Shown: positions 32,179 through 41,471 of the stretch, piece by piece
How positions within the stretch are numbered: position 1 is the first letter of the stretch
Layout of the letters: every line of letters starts with the position of its first letter
Source of the DNA: Allomyces macrogynus ATCC 38327
Taxonomy: Eukaryota; Blastocladiomycota; Blastocladiomycetes; Blastocladiales; Blastocladiaceae
Direction: 5' to 3'
Assembly: GCA_000151295.1 (NCBI GenBank)
Contig: GG745330.1
Location: forward strand, 927,115 to 991,114
Length of the DNA: 64,000 nucleotides
The notes under the pieces: generated by a model
The model's database searches: none
The model's input: the letters and a program-made list of their open reading frames with translations, nothing else
Told to the model about the DNA's origin: nothing
Made by a program: the position numbers and the translations under genes

Positions 32179-34969
32179 ATGACCATGTTGCGCCGTCTAC
32201 CCGCCGCAGTCGCGCGTGCGGCAGCGCGCTCAGGCACTGGCGCCACTCGCTTCCCACCAAGGACTGTTGCTGCTTCATCACCTTTGCTCACGACGAACCT
32301 GCCACGGCCGCAAGTCCGGCCAACACGGATTTCGCGAACAACGTCATTTTCGGCTTCGACACGCGCATTCTCGACGTGGTCACCACGAGCAGTCGCGCCC
32401 ATCGCCCATCCACTCCGCAACCCGGCCCTGTTTGCCACGTCTCTTCTCCTCGCGGGCTACGCGCACTACCAGCTCGGCATCATGGGGTCGCTCTACCTGC
32501 CCGCAGGAGGCGACGGCGCTGGCGTCCTGATTCTCGGACCCAAGGCCGATGCCGCGCCAGCGCCTTTGGTTGCGCTCATCGCCTTGATTGGAGGTCAGTC
32601 GCGTGTTTGTTCTTTCCAACGCATTCAGCGGATTTCACTGGGTTGGTTTGTCGCTAAATCGGACGTTTTTTGTGCCTTTAGCGGCCGTTACTTGGGCCCA
32701 TGGCCAAGTCGACGACGCCAAGGCCGCGATTCTCCACGCGGTTGCGGGCATCCGCGAGGATCTTGACGGCATCTCGACGGTTCTGTTCCGAGACGCGAGC
32801 AGTGGCAACTCGGGCGGTGCACCTGGCGCGGGTGACGCGGGCTCGTCCGGCCTGGGCCCGCAGGGGTCGACTCCGTTTGGCGCGGCCAGCGGCGCGAACC
32901 CGGACGAGGATGAGTTCATGGACCTGACCAAGAAGCTGATCGAAGTGCGCAACATTCTCAAAGCGGTCGAGATCACGGACAACCTCGTGCTGCCGAGCAT
33001 TGTCGTGATTGGGAGCCAGAGCAGCGGCAAGGCGCGGGGGCTCGGGGGCGATTGTCGGGCGTGAGATATGTGTGCAAGGCCACCAACATGAACTCGCGGC
33101 GCCCGCTCTAGATGACTGTGGTCGCTGACGCCCGACTCGACCGAGGAGTACGGCGAGTTCCCGCAGCTCGGGTTTGGCAAAGTGACCAACTTCCAGCAGA
33201 TCCAGCGCACGCTCTACGACCTGAACATGGCCGTGCAGGACGAGTGCATTTCCGACAAGCCAATCGAGCTGCGCATCTACTCGCCCAACGTGCCGGACCT
33301 GACGCTCGTCGACCTGCCCGGCTACATTCAAATTCACTCCAAGAACCAACCGCGCGACCTCAAAGAAAAGATTGCCGACCTGTGCGAAAGGTACATTCAA
33401 GAGCCGAACGTGATTCTCGCCGTGTGCGCGGCCGACGTCGATTTGGCCAACTCGGAGGCGCTGCGCGCGTCACGAAAGGCCGACCCGCTCGGTCTGCGCA
33501 CGATCGGCGTCTTGACCAAGCTTGATCTCGTGTCGCCCGAAATGGGCGAGCAGCTGATTGCGCACAACGACTACCCGCTGCACCTCGGCTACGTCGGTGT
33601 TGTGTGCGGCGGCAAGAACCCGCAAGCGGCGCTCGTGCCGTTCCAGAAGCGCGACTTGACGGTCGGTGTGCCTTACTTGCGGCAGCTGCTCATGCGCACG
33701 CTCGAGGAGCGCATGGGGTCGCGGCTCTCGATTCTCGCTGACGCCGTCGACCAGGAGCTGGCCGAGGCCAGCTACCAATTCAAGGTCATGTACAATGACC
33801 GGCGCATCACGGCTGAGAGTTACTTGGCCGAGACCATGGACACGCTCAAGCATCGGTTCAAGGACTTTGCGCGCCAGTTTGGCAAGCCGCAGGTGCGCCA
33901 AGAAGTGCGCACGATGCTCGAGGAGCGCATCGTTGAGATTTGCGAACAACTGTATTGGCAAGACCCGAAGCAGCAGGAAATGGCCACGGCCGCGGCCAAG
34001 ACCGACCCGTACTGGTCGCACAAGCTCAACCTCGCGTCGTCGGCGCTGACCAAGAGTGGTGTCGGCCGCGCGTCGACGCAGCTCGTCGTCGACTCGCTCA
34101 TGTCGCACATGGAAAAGCTCATCACCAACGAGCCGTTTGTGCACCACCCGGACACACGCCGCAAAGTCCTGCAGCTCGCCAACGAGATCATTCGGCACAA
34201 GTTCCACACGACCGTTGACCAGGTCGAGAACACGATCAAGCCCTACAAGTTTGAGGTCGAGTGCACGGACCTCGAGTGGGCCGAGGGCACCAAACGCGCT
34301 GTGGCCATGCTCGAGCGCGAGATCCAGGCCTCGCAAAAGTCCTACGATAGCATCAAGTCGGTCGTCGGTCGGCGCACGCTCAACGGGGCCATTTCGTACC
34401 TGACTAAGCTCGACAAGGAAAAGCATGCGGACCACCCGCTCGCCGGCACCAAGCCGGCGCCTGAGTCGTCCATGGACATGCTCTTGCGTGCCGTGCCGTC
34501 GGACCCGGGAGAGCGGCCGTCCGGTTACACCGACACGCTGCTCGCCAAGGCGCGCACGGCGCTCTACTACGACCGGCGCATGAACAACCTCTACAACCGG
34601 CTCTACCACATCAAGTCGCGGTCGTGCCGGTCGCCCGAGTGCCAAGACACGTGCCCCGAGATTTTCCTCGAATGTGTCTCGGAAAAACTCACGTATACGG
34701 CCGTAATGTTCATCTACATTGAGCTGCTCAACGAGTTCTTTTTCCAGTTCCCACGCGACGTCGACGAGCGGCTCTACTACGACTTGACCAAGAACCAGAT
34801 TGCCGCGTTTGCGCGCGAGAACCAGTCGGTGCGCAAGCAGCTCGACTTGATGGACCGCAAGGCTGTGCTCGACTTGGCGCAGCTCAAGCTGCGCGCGCTT
34901 GTGCGCCGGCAAGAGGAGATGGAGCGCAAGAAGCGCGAGCAGGAGCGCGCCGCCGCGCGTGGGTACTAG
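32179..34969 (+). CDS. MGM1: Mitochondrial dynamin-like GTPase Mgm1/OPA1, damaged at the P-loop
   Basis: Exons 32179..32593 and 32682..34969; the 88-nt intron has donor GTCAGT. It begins with an Arg-rich presequence ([19 protein letters not shown]), then a membrane segment near residues 84-105 ([20 protein letters not shown]). The GTPase domain shows [52 protein letters not shown] (G3) and GVLTKLDLV (G4), followed by stalk and effector regions to the stop TAG. Mgm1/OPA1 fuses the mitochondrial inner membrane. Between 33032 and 33130 the conserved block after GSQSSGK is broken: GKA replaces GKS/T, AIVGRE and [11 protein letters not shown] appear in different frames, and an in-frame TAG stands where Glu is expected. 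Three extra bases restore the frame by [11 protein letters not shown]. The remaining 595 codons are intact, so local sequence error is likely. Confidence 0.88.
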
Positions 34970-35389
34970 ATGTCGCTGTCGTTTGCGTGCGCACGTGCAA
35001 GTCGCGCGCGGGTTTGGAATTTCGGCCCTAGTTCGAGTCTCGCGTTTGCACGCTGACTCGTCGAGCACGGAAAAGTTGGCCTTGTTTCCCGCCGTTTTCG
35101 TCTTGCCACTGCAGTTTTGTTTTGGGCTCGTGTTCGTGCCGTCAATAGTCTTTGAATCGGTTGCAAAAAAGGTAAAAGAGAAGTATTTTGGCGTTCCTTG
35201 GTCGTGATCAAGACAACCAGTGCTCTTCCGGCGATGAGCAAACTGAAGCGTGCCTGAGCGATCGCACGTCGGGAATAGGCTTGTGCGGGTAGGTTCGCGG
35301 TCACATCCATCATTTCGACCACATCCCAAGAGACCGAAGAGCAATCAGCTACGTGTATATTTGGAACAGCGGAACCCGTCAACGCGCGC
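34970..35389. other. Intergenic, convergent 3' ends
   Basis: About 420 bp between the Mgm1 stop and the NDUFA2 stop. It is AT-richer around 35080-35200, as expected for 3' UTRs. No gene was recognised. Confidence 0.4.
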
Positions 35390-35862
35390 TTACTTGCGCA
35401 CAGGGCCGTTGTTGAGCTCGAGGATCTTGGCCGCAATCTCGTTCTCGGCCACGTTCTCGAGACTAATCTTGCGCTCGACGCCAAAGTCTGTCCATCACAC
35501 CACACGATCACGACCACACGGTAAGTCTCCTGGACGAAAAAAGCGCCAAGAGCTCGACGTCCGGGACAATGACGCGCACCGTAGCGAGCAAATGCCCGGG
35601 CTTCGACGTTCTGCGCCTCGCGGATCAGAATCGGGAGCGACGGGTTCGCCTGCTTCATGGCCGGGTACGACTTGGCAATGAACGACCTGCAGCACCATGA
35701 CGACCAACCACCGAAATTGAGCTCGTTGAATTTGACTCGTTGCTTGAATGTTGTCCGTCACGGCAAGCAGACATACCGGAGGCCGGCACTGCCCGGCGCC
35801 GACTGACTCAGGTGGATGCGCAGCTCCTTGATCGAGTTGGAGAGGGGGCCGCGCCACGACAT
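35390..35862 (-). CDS. NDUFA2: NADH:ubiquinone oxidoreductase subunit NDUFA2 (B8), three exons
   Basis: A small gene found by splicing short frames: exons 35777..35862, 35580..35686 and 35390..35487, giving 96 aa (the family is about 95-100). The introns are 90 and 92 nt, with donors GTATGT and GTGCGC. The protein reads MSWRGPLSNSIKELRIHLSQ, then SAPGSAGLRSFIAKSYPAMK, QANPSLPILIREAQNVEARA and FARYDFGVERKISLENV, ending GPVRK. ELRIHLSQ, SAGLRSFI, LPILIRE, ARYDFGVE and ISLENV match NDUFA2 along its whole length. The two Cys of the human thioredoxin-like fold are absent here, as in several fungi. It is an accessory subunit of the matrix arm of complex I. It lies tail-to-tail with the mitochondrial Mgm1 gene. 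Confidence 0.88.
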
Positions 35863-36167
35863 GGTTGATACTTCGTTGCTTGCAGCAGTTTGCACACAGT
35901 CGCGAGATCAATGCACGCCGAAGACGAGACGAAACCAAGTTGCCGACGATGGAAATGGTTTTTGGTCGCTGACAGTTTGCTTGCTGTCGGCTGGCAGAAT
36001 CAGGTTTTCAGGTTACAGGACCTCTTGCTGTGGTTGTCATGAACGGGTGGGCACCGCGTTCGAAACCCATCCCCAGCACCAAGAGTAGACACGAGGAAAC
36101 AAGAGGAGAAGGAGCGAAATACATGTTTTTTCAGACCGTACACATCTAAGTCGCAGCCAGCCCCCGT
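35863..36167. other. Intergenic, no gene recognised
   Basis: About 300 bp between the NDUFA2 start and the CFAP91 stop, both minus strand. Presumed NDUFA2 promoter and CFAP91 3' UTR. No motif was recognised. Confidence 0.4.
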
Positions 36168-38997
36168 TCAGTTCTCTTCAGTCTCCCGATCCGGTTCCTG
36201 TGGCGGCGCCATCGCCGCGTCCCGCGCCGACGCGCTCACATTGCTCCCGGCCGAGCCAGGCGGTGAACGACGCGGTGCCGACGACGCCGGGCGAGACCGA
36301 CGGATGCTGGATCGCGGCCGGCTTGGCTGGGTGGCATGTTGATCGGAATCAGCGGCCAAGTCATTCGTTGATCCATTGTTCACTGCAGCTGCGCTCGTCG
36401 CGGATGGCGGCTTGGCCGACCCAGGCCGCGAGACCATGGACATCGTCGACGCGATTCCGAGCGCATCTCTGCCCCCAACATCGTCGTCGGGCCTTTTCAT
36501 GTCGGCCGTCAGGTCGTGCACAATTTGGTCCGGTAGCGGCACGTCCTTGGCGGCCGCCTCGGCCTCGAGCTCCGGCAAAATGCCGTAAATGGCCTGGTGC
36601 GCTGCGAGCAAATACTTTTGCTGGCTGTGCTGGACCTGCGTGCGCAGCAGCCGCTTCTCTGTCTCCTGGAACAGGAACGACGACACGAGATTGGCCACGA
36701 CCGTGTCGGGCGCGTCCTCGGCGACAGGCGGGGCCAAATTACCGCCGTTCCCCACCACCGCGCCGGCCACAGCTGCCACCGGGTCGGCCGCTTCGTCGAT
36801 TGCGCGGCGCACGCGCTCGCGCGCGCTCATTTCGGCCGTCTCCTGGATCCCTTGCGCAATGATTTCCTCGAGGAACGAGTCGACCGTTTCCTGATGCACG
36901 TGCATGACTTGGCGGAACACCTCGTCCTGCTCTTGCCGCCGTGCGAGCTCGACTTGCCGGCGCCCGGCCTCTTGCGCCTCGCGCATGCGCCGCGTGCGCT
37001 CGACGAGCATGGCCATGGCTGAGAGCCGCTTCTCCTCTTCGAGCCGCTTGAGCTCCTTGTGAATAAAGTCGAGCTGCTGGCCGACAAACTCGGCCTGGAC
37101 CGTGTCCTCGAACAGCTGCTCTTGCCGCTCCGCGAGCGTCTCGACTCGCTCCGTGAGCTGGGCGGCCCGACCGGCGGCATCGGTCGTGACGGCGCCGCGC
37201 TCGTCGGCGACGGCCTGGTCCACGACCAGCACGAGCCGCAGTTCATTTATGAGATCCTGCCGCTTTTCCTTGCCCTGGAGCATCGCGAGCTGCACGGCGC
37301 GACCACGCAACCATCGCTGAATGACGAGCGCCGTCTGGTACCGTGCCTCGACTTCCGGGTCGGGCGCCACGACCGTCGGAGTCAGCGGTCGCGGCGCCGG
37401 CTTGGGCACGGGCTGCAGGAACCGCAGCGGCCGCTTGTCCGATGCCTCGGCCTTGTGCTTCATTTCCTTGAGCTTCTGGTCCATTTTCTCGAGTTGCGCG
37501 AGCATGCTGGCTTCCTTGCGCGCGGCGGGGGTTTGAATCGGGTTCAGGCACGGTTCCGTCAAGTTGGGCTGCGTGACGGTCGGCGGGAACAGCGACTCGA
37601 GGTGCGCGAGCGTCGAGTACTGGTTCAAGTCATGGAACCCGACCGTCGCCGCGTGCTGCTGGCTCGCGGCGCTCGTCGAGACCCCGGGCGTCGCGGGTGG
37701 GCCGCCCACAATCGTGACGTTAGGCGCACCGCTGCCGACATCCGCGAGCCGAGCCGCCGCGAGCGTGCGCTGCTTGTGAATTCGGTCCATGACCGACTGC
37801 ATGTAGGTCGGGATCCCATCGCGCGGTTTCGGCAGGTAGACGTCGGACGCCGGGTTCGCGTACTCGGCAATAATATCGCGACGCGTCGGCGCGGCCTCGA
37901 GCTTGGCGCGTTTAGCCGCGAGTTTCCGCAGTTCCTTGGCGCGGCGCGCGTCCATTTTCGCCCGCAACGCGTCCTTCTCAGCTAGTGTCCGCTGCCAAAT
38001 GCGGTGCATGCGCTCGGCCGCGGCACGCTCGTTATCCTCGGCGCGTTGCGCGAGCACCTTGGCCAAGATCGCGAGCCGCCGTTCCTGCAGTTGCCGAATC
38101 TCGCGCTCGCGGTCCTCCCACTCGCGCAGTTCCATGGCCTCCATCATCTTGAGCCGCCGCTGGAACGAGGCCTCGTCAGTGACTTCCGGCAACGTCGCCT
38201 CCCATCGCCGCTTGGCACGCGCGCGCTCGATCATTTCAATTTCGGCGAGTCCAGCGGGCAGGCCGGCACCCCACTTGAGGTTGGCGAGCGCGAGCAGCTC
38301 CGGGCGGTCAGCGGCGCTCGCCATGACGTAGTCGGGCGAGTACGGGTCGGTCTGCGCTTCAGACTCGCGGTATAGCGTCTGTACGGCCAAGGTACGCGTT
38401 GCCGGCGCCGGTGGCGCAGCGGCCGCGGCCGCGGCCGCATTGGTGTCGTCATTGGCGGCGGGTGGGGCTGGCGTCTTGCGCGCAAATACGAGCTGGCCAC
38501 CCGGGTTGTCGGTGTAGGGGATCAGCGGCTTGCGAAAGTACTTGTACCTGTTGGTGCCCGTGACTTGCGGGTGCGTGTTGATCGGCACGTAGCGGTTCTG
38601 GCCGAGCGAAGGGTCGACGGGGGCGATGCGGACTTGGATCGAGTGAGACGGGTAGGTGCGCACTTGCGAAAACATGTTGTCAAAGTGCGGTACAATGGCC
38701 TGGATGGGCGTGATGCGTGAGGAGCATGTCCGATGGCGATGGTAACGGATGGGACGGGGCAAGCGTACCGCGCGCACGGTCTGCGAGCCCGATAGGGCCT
38801 TCAAGTGGTCTTTGTAGCATGATACCGTGTAGAGTGGGTCTGGACGGTGGAGGGGCGTAGACGGAGCGTTACGGTTGGAGGAGTGGCGAGATAGAGGGCA
38901 ATCAATGGCCCATTTTTGGTGCGTGGTGTTGACATTGCTCACCATAGAGGTAGTCGTTGGGCCGGCTGGCCTGGACGCGCGTCACTGTCGAGGACAT
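36168..38997 (-). CDS. CFAP91: Cilia- and flagella-associated protein 91 (CFAP91/MAATS1)
   Basis: Exons 38943..38997, 38769..38839 and 36168..38699 (885 aa). The introns are 103 nt (donor GTGAGC) and 69 nt (donor GTACGC); the second could be read through in frame but interrupts conserved sequence. The start is MSSTVTRVQASRPNDYLY, joined by splicing to DPLYTVSCYKDHLK. HFDNMFSQVRTYPSHSIQV, TNRYKYFRKPLIPYT and the family signature VQTLYRESEAQTDPYSPDYV follow, then long charged coiled coils (residues about 240-340 and 560-700), and a Ser/Pro-rich end. CFAP91 (FAP91) ties radial spokes and the calmodulin-spoke complex to the axoneme. Its presence implies a motile cilium. It is divergent from RAD9 with about 460 bp between the starts. 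Confidence 0.85.
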
Positions 38998-39457
38998 GAT
39001 GGCGGGCGTTGAGTCGATCGGTCGGTCAGGTCGTTGTGGAGTTGGCCGGCCGGTGAGGTCGCGAAGCCGCAGCGCAGGGCCATTCACCGGCGCCGAGGGG
39101 CCGGAATGGATCGACCAGTCGCCAATGCAGTTACTTGCCGCTCGATTGCAACCGCGGCGGCGAGGGTATCGTGTGTCGCGGCAGTCGCGCAAGTCGCGAA
39201 CAGGCTGGCCAGCTCGGCAATGGAAGAAATATTACCGCAAAGTGTCTCGCACTGTGCAGCGTGCCAGTCACGTCTCTCACGCGACTTGCCTCGGTCCATG
39301 TCGCTGCACTACGACCTTCGACTGCCCAGAAGGCTGCCTGGCCGCAGGTGCTCCTGCAATCTTGAATGAAAACCAACCTGTCGCCCCCAACTGATTCCAA
39401 GCACCCGCATTTTGTGGGTAACGAGGTTCAGCATTTTTGGGTCCAAGCTCAACTCCA
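38998..39457. other. Divergent intergenic region between CFAP91 and RAD9
   Basis: About 460 bp, lower in GC than its neighbours. Open frames cross it on both strands but show no family sequence. Presumed bidirectional promoter. Confidence 0.4.
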
Positions 39458-40034
39458 ATGGAAGCCGTGTTGCCCCCGGACGCGCTGAAAAGTATGATTC
39501 GACAACAACCTCGTTGCTGTTCGGCGACGTGAAGCACCAGCTGGTCCGACCAGGAATGGCAAGCTGACGAAATTTGGAACTGTGTTGTTTCTGCTCGATC
39601 TCGTAGCGTTCGCCAAGATCCTCCAATGTCTCAACAAGATTGGGCCAGAACTGCACATCGGAGCATCGCCCGTGGAACCTGGTCGCGGTCGTGCCGCATT
39701 TTCACCCCAAGACCGAGGAGCTGACCTTGGAGCACTCGGCGGAACGCGTCGTGCTGCGCGCGGTGCCGATTGAGGGCACCTCGGCTGACGATCCCGGGGT
39801 GCTCGCGACGTCGGTGCGGCTCGAAACGGGCGATTTTGAGCCGTATGCGGTGGGCGCGCCGGTCGAGGTCACGTTTATCCTCCGCGAGTTCAAGGTACGG
39901 TGAATGCGGGTCCGTGAACGGGTGGACAAGGACTGACTTGAGTTTCATGAAGTTTTGGTACGCCGTTTGGGACTGGCCGACTATTTACAAGGTCAAGTGC
40001 TGACGTACTTCGATGGACCCGGGCAGTACGTTTT

Positions 40035-40087
<53 letters not shown>

Positions 40088-40923
40088 GCCATTTTGCACC
40101 GTCACGACTGCTGATTGTGTTTTTCCGACGAATTCTGTTCTGCCTCCAGCCCCATGATCTTTTCGATCCAGACGGACGGATTCTTTGCGTGCGACTTTGT
40201 GCTCGCGACGGTGCAAGAGGACCCCGCGGCGGCCGCGGCTGCGGCTGCGACGACGCTAGCAGTGCACACGCCCGCGAAGGCAGCGTTTGCGACACCAGCG
40301 TCCCGCGCGGCTCCTGCCGCAGCCACTGGGCCGCAAGCGCCCCTGCCACCAGCAACGCCCTACCGCGCGCCACCCCCGCGTTCCGAAACGACAAGCACGA
40401 TTGCCGTGACCCCACCTCGACCAGTCGCGGTGACATCGCGCCGCTCGACAGCGGCGAGGGACCCGCACCCGCCGGCTCCACCAGCTGCCGACCCGTTTGC
40501 GTTCCCCGACCCGCCCGTCCTGCCGCCACGGCGCTCGCTGCGCATGACGCAGGCGACGACGACCACGACTGCGAGCACGCGCAGCGCTCGGCGCGATCCG
40601 GTCCCATCGCCGCCGCCACCACCGCCGGTCCCCGAGCACGACAGCGTCGGCACGAACGCGACTGCGGCGAGTGCGGCCATGGCGTTCCCGTTCCACAGCA
40701 GCAATCCGGGCGTCGTGTCGCCGCACCGTCACGGTGCCGGTGCGACGCGCGTGGGGCCGACCTTGGGCAGCAGCACTGTGGACGGTGCGAGACGACGGTG
40801 CCTGCGGGCGATGGAGGGCGTTCGCGTGGCGGTAGAGGTGGGGGTGAGGGTGAGGACGACGATGCAATGGAGATGCCGAGCACGCCGCCGCCGGCCAAGC
40901 GGGCCCGGCGGCTGTTTTCGTGA
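39458..40923 (+). CDS. RAD9: DNA-damage checkpoint clamp subunit RAD9, internally shortened
   Basis: RAD9 forms the 9-1-1 clamp with RAD1 and HUS1 in the nucleus. Proposed exons 39458..39491, 39607..39894, 39943..40025 and 40150..40923; introns 115, 48 and 124 nt, the last with a T48 tract. The N-terminus MEAVLPPDALKTFAKILQCL + NKIGPELHIGASP fits the first 30 residues of the family. The protein then jumps, with a frame change near 39670, to WNLVAVVPHFHPKTEELTLE, RVVLRAV, VEVTFILREFK, GLADYLQGQVLTYFDGPG and MIFSIQTDGFFACDFVLAT, which match the second PCNA-like lobe. About 100 residues of the first lobe are missing. The C-terminal tail is Pro/Thr/Ser-rich with GPTLGSS in one frame and TPPPAKRARRLFS, a typical RAD9 end, in another, implying a second shift near 40780-40850. 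Confidence 0.7.
40036..40083. repeat. T48 homopolymer inside a RAD9 intron
   Basis: Forty-eight uninterrupted T on the coding strand, starting 10 nt after the GTACGT donor and ending about 65 nt before the acceptor CTCCAG. It is far longer than any other homopolymer in the window. Confidence 0.95.
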
Positions 40924-41471
40924 CACGTGGGCACGACGCGCGTCGCGACGCGTCGCGCGCGGGGGCGTAACCGTTTGCAGCGCCATCGTCGGTGGCGTGG
41001 GACAATGCACGACTGTTGAAACGGCTTGGAACCCAGGGCAGGGATTGCGGATCTGACATCAGCGTTTCGGTCGGTTCCCAGCCAGAATCGTCGCGATTGG
41101 TCCCGCGGACAGTTTTCACGGTTTCATGAGCGATGACGACGCGGCGGCGTTGGGCGGTGGTGGTGGGGAGAAGCAGGCGACTCGTGACCGCGTCGCGGCG
41201 CATCCCTGGTGTGCAACGAGGAACAGGCCGTTGGAGGTTGTGGAGGTGGAGCACGGCGGCCAGGCCCCACTTCCCCCACCAAACGCACACGAGCCGCACG
41301 TCAACCGTCAAATACCCGCTCTCCTCCTCAGCTTTATATATCGACCCGCCGTCCCCGCGGCCCGCACTTGCTGCACTCCGCGCGCTGCAACGGCCCGCAC
41401 CGACCCCGCCTGCCGCCTCGGTCCGTCCTCAACCCCGACGCACTGCAGCAGCAACCGCCACCCCGACTGCC
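40924..41471. other. Intergenic, promoter region of the lipase gene
   Basis: About 550 bp between the RAD9 stop and the lipase ATG. Frames running through it have arginine-rich chance composition. It contains a TATA-like element at 41333. Confidence 0.4.
41333..41341 (+). promoter_or_regulatory. TATA-like box upstream of the lipase gene
   Basis: tttatatat, a rare AT run in GC-rich DNA, lies 131 bp before the ATG at 41472, at a plausible core-promoter distance. Based on sequence resemblance only. Confidence 0.4.

Noticed and set aside
31740..32657. Plus-strand 305-codon frame overlapping the Mgm1 5' end
   Set aside because: A different frame in the same place gives the mitochondrial presequence, membrane segment and a clean splice into the GTPase domain.
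33470..35344. Minus-strand 624-codon frame antisense to Mgm1
   Set aside because: It is Leu/Arg/Val-rich and mirrors the GTPase exon. The plus-strand frame has clear dynamin motifs. Long antisense frames are expected at this GC content.
39309..39656. Minus-strand 115-codon frame of natural-looking composition upstream of RAD9
   Set aside because: It overlaps the first RAD9 exon and intron on the other strand and matches no family I know. It probably looks natural only because local GC is lower.
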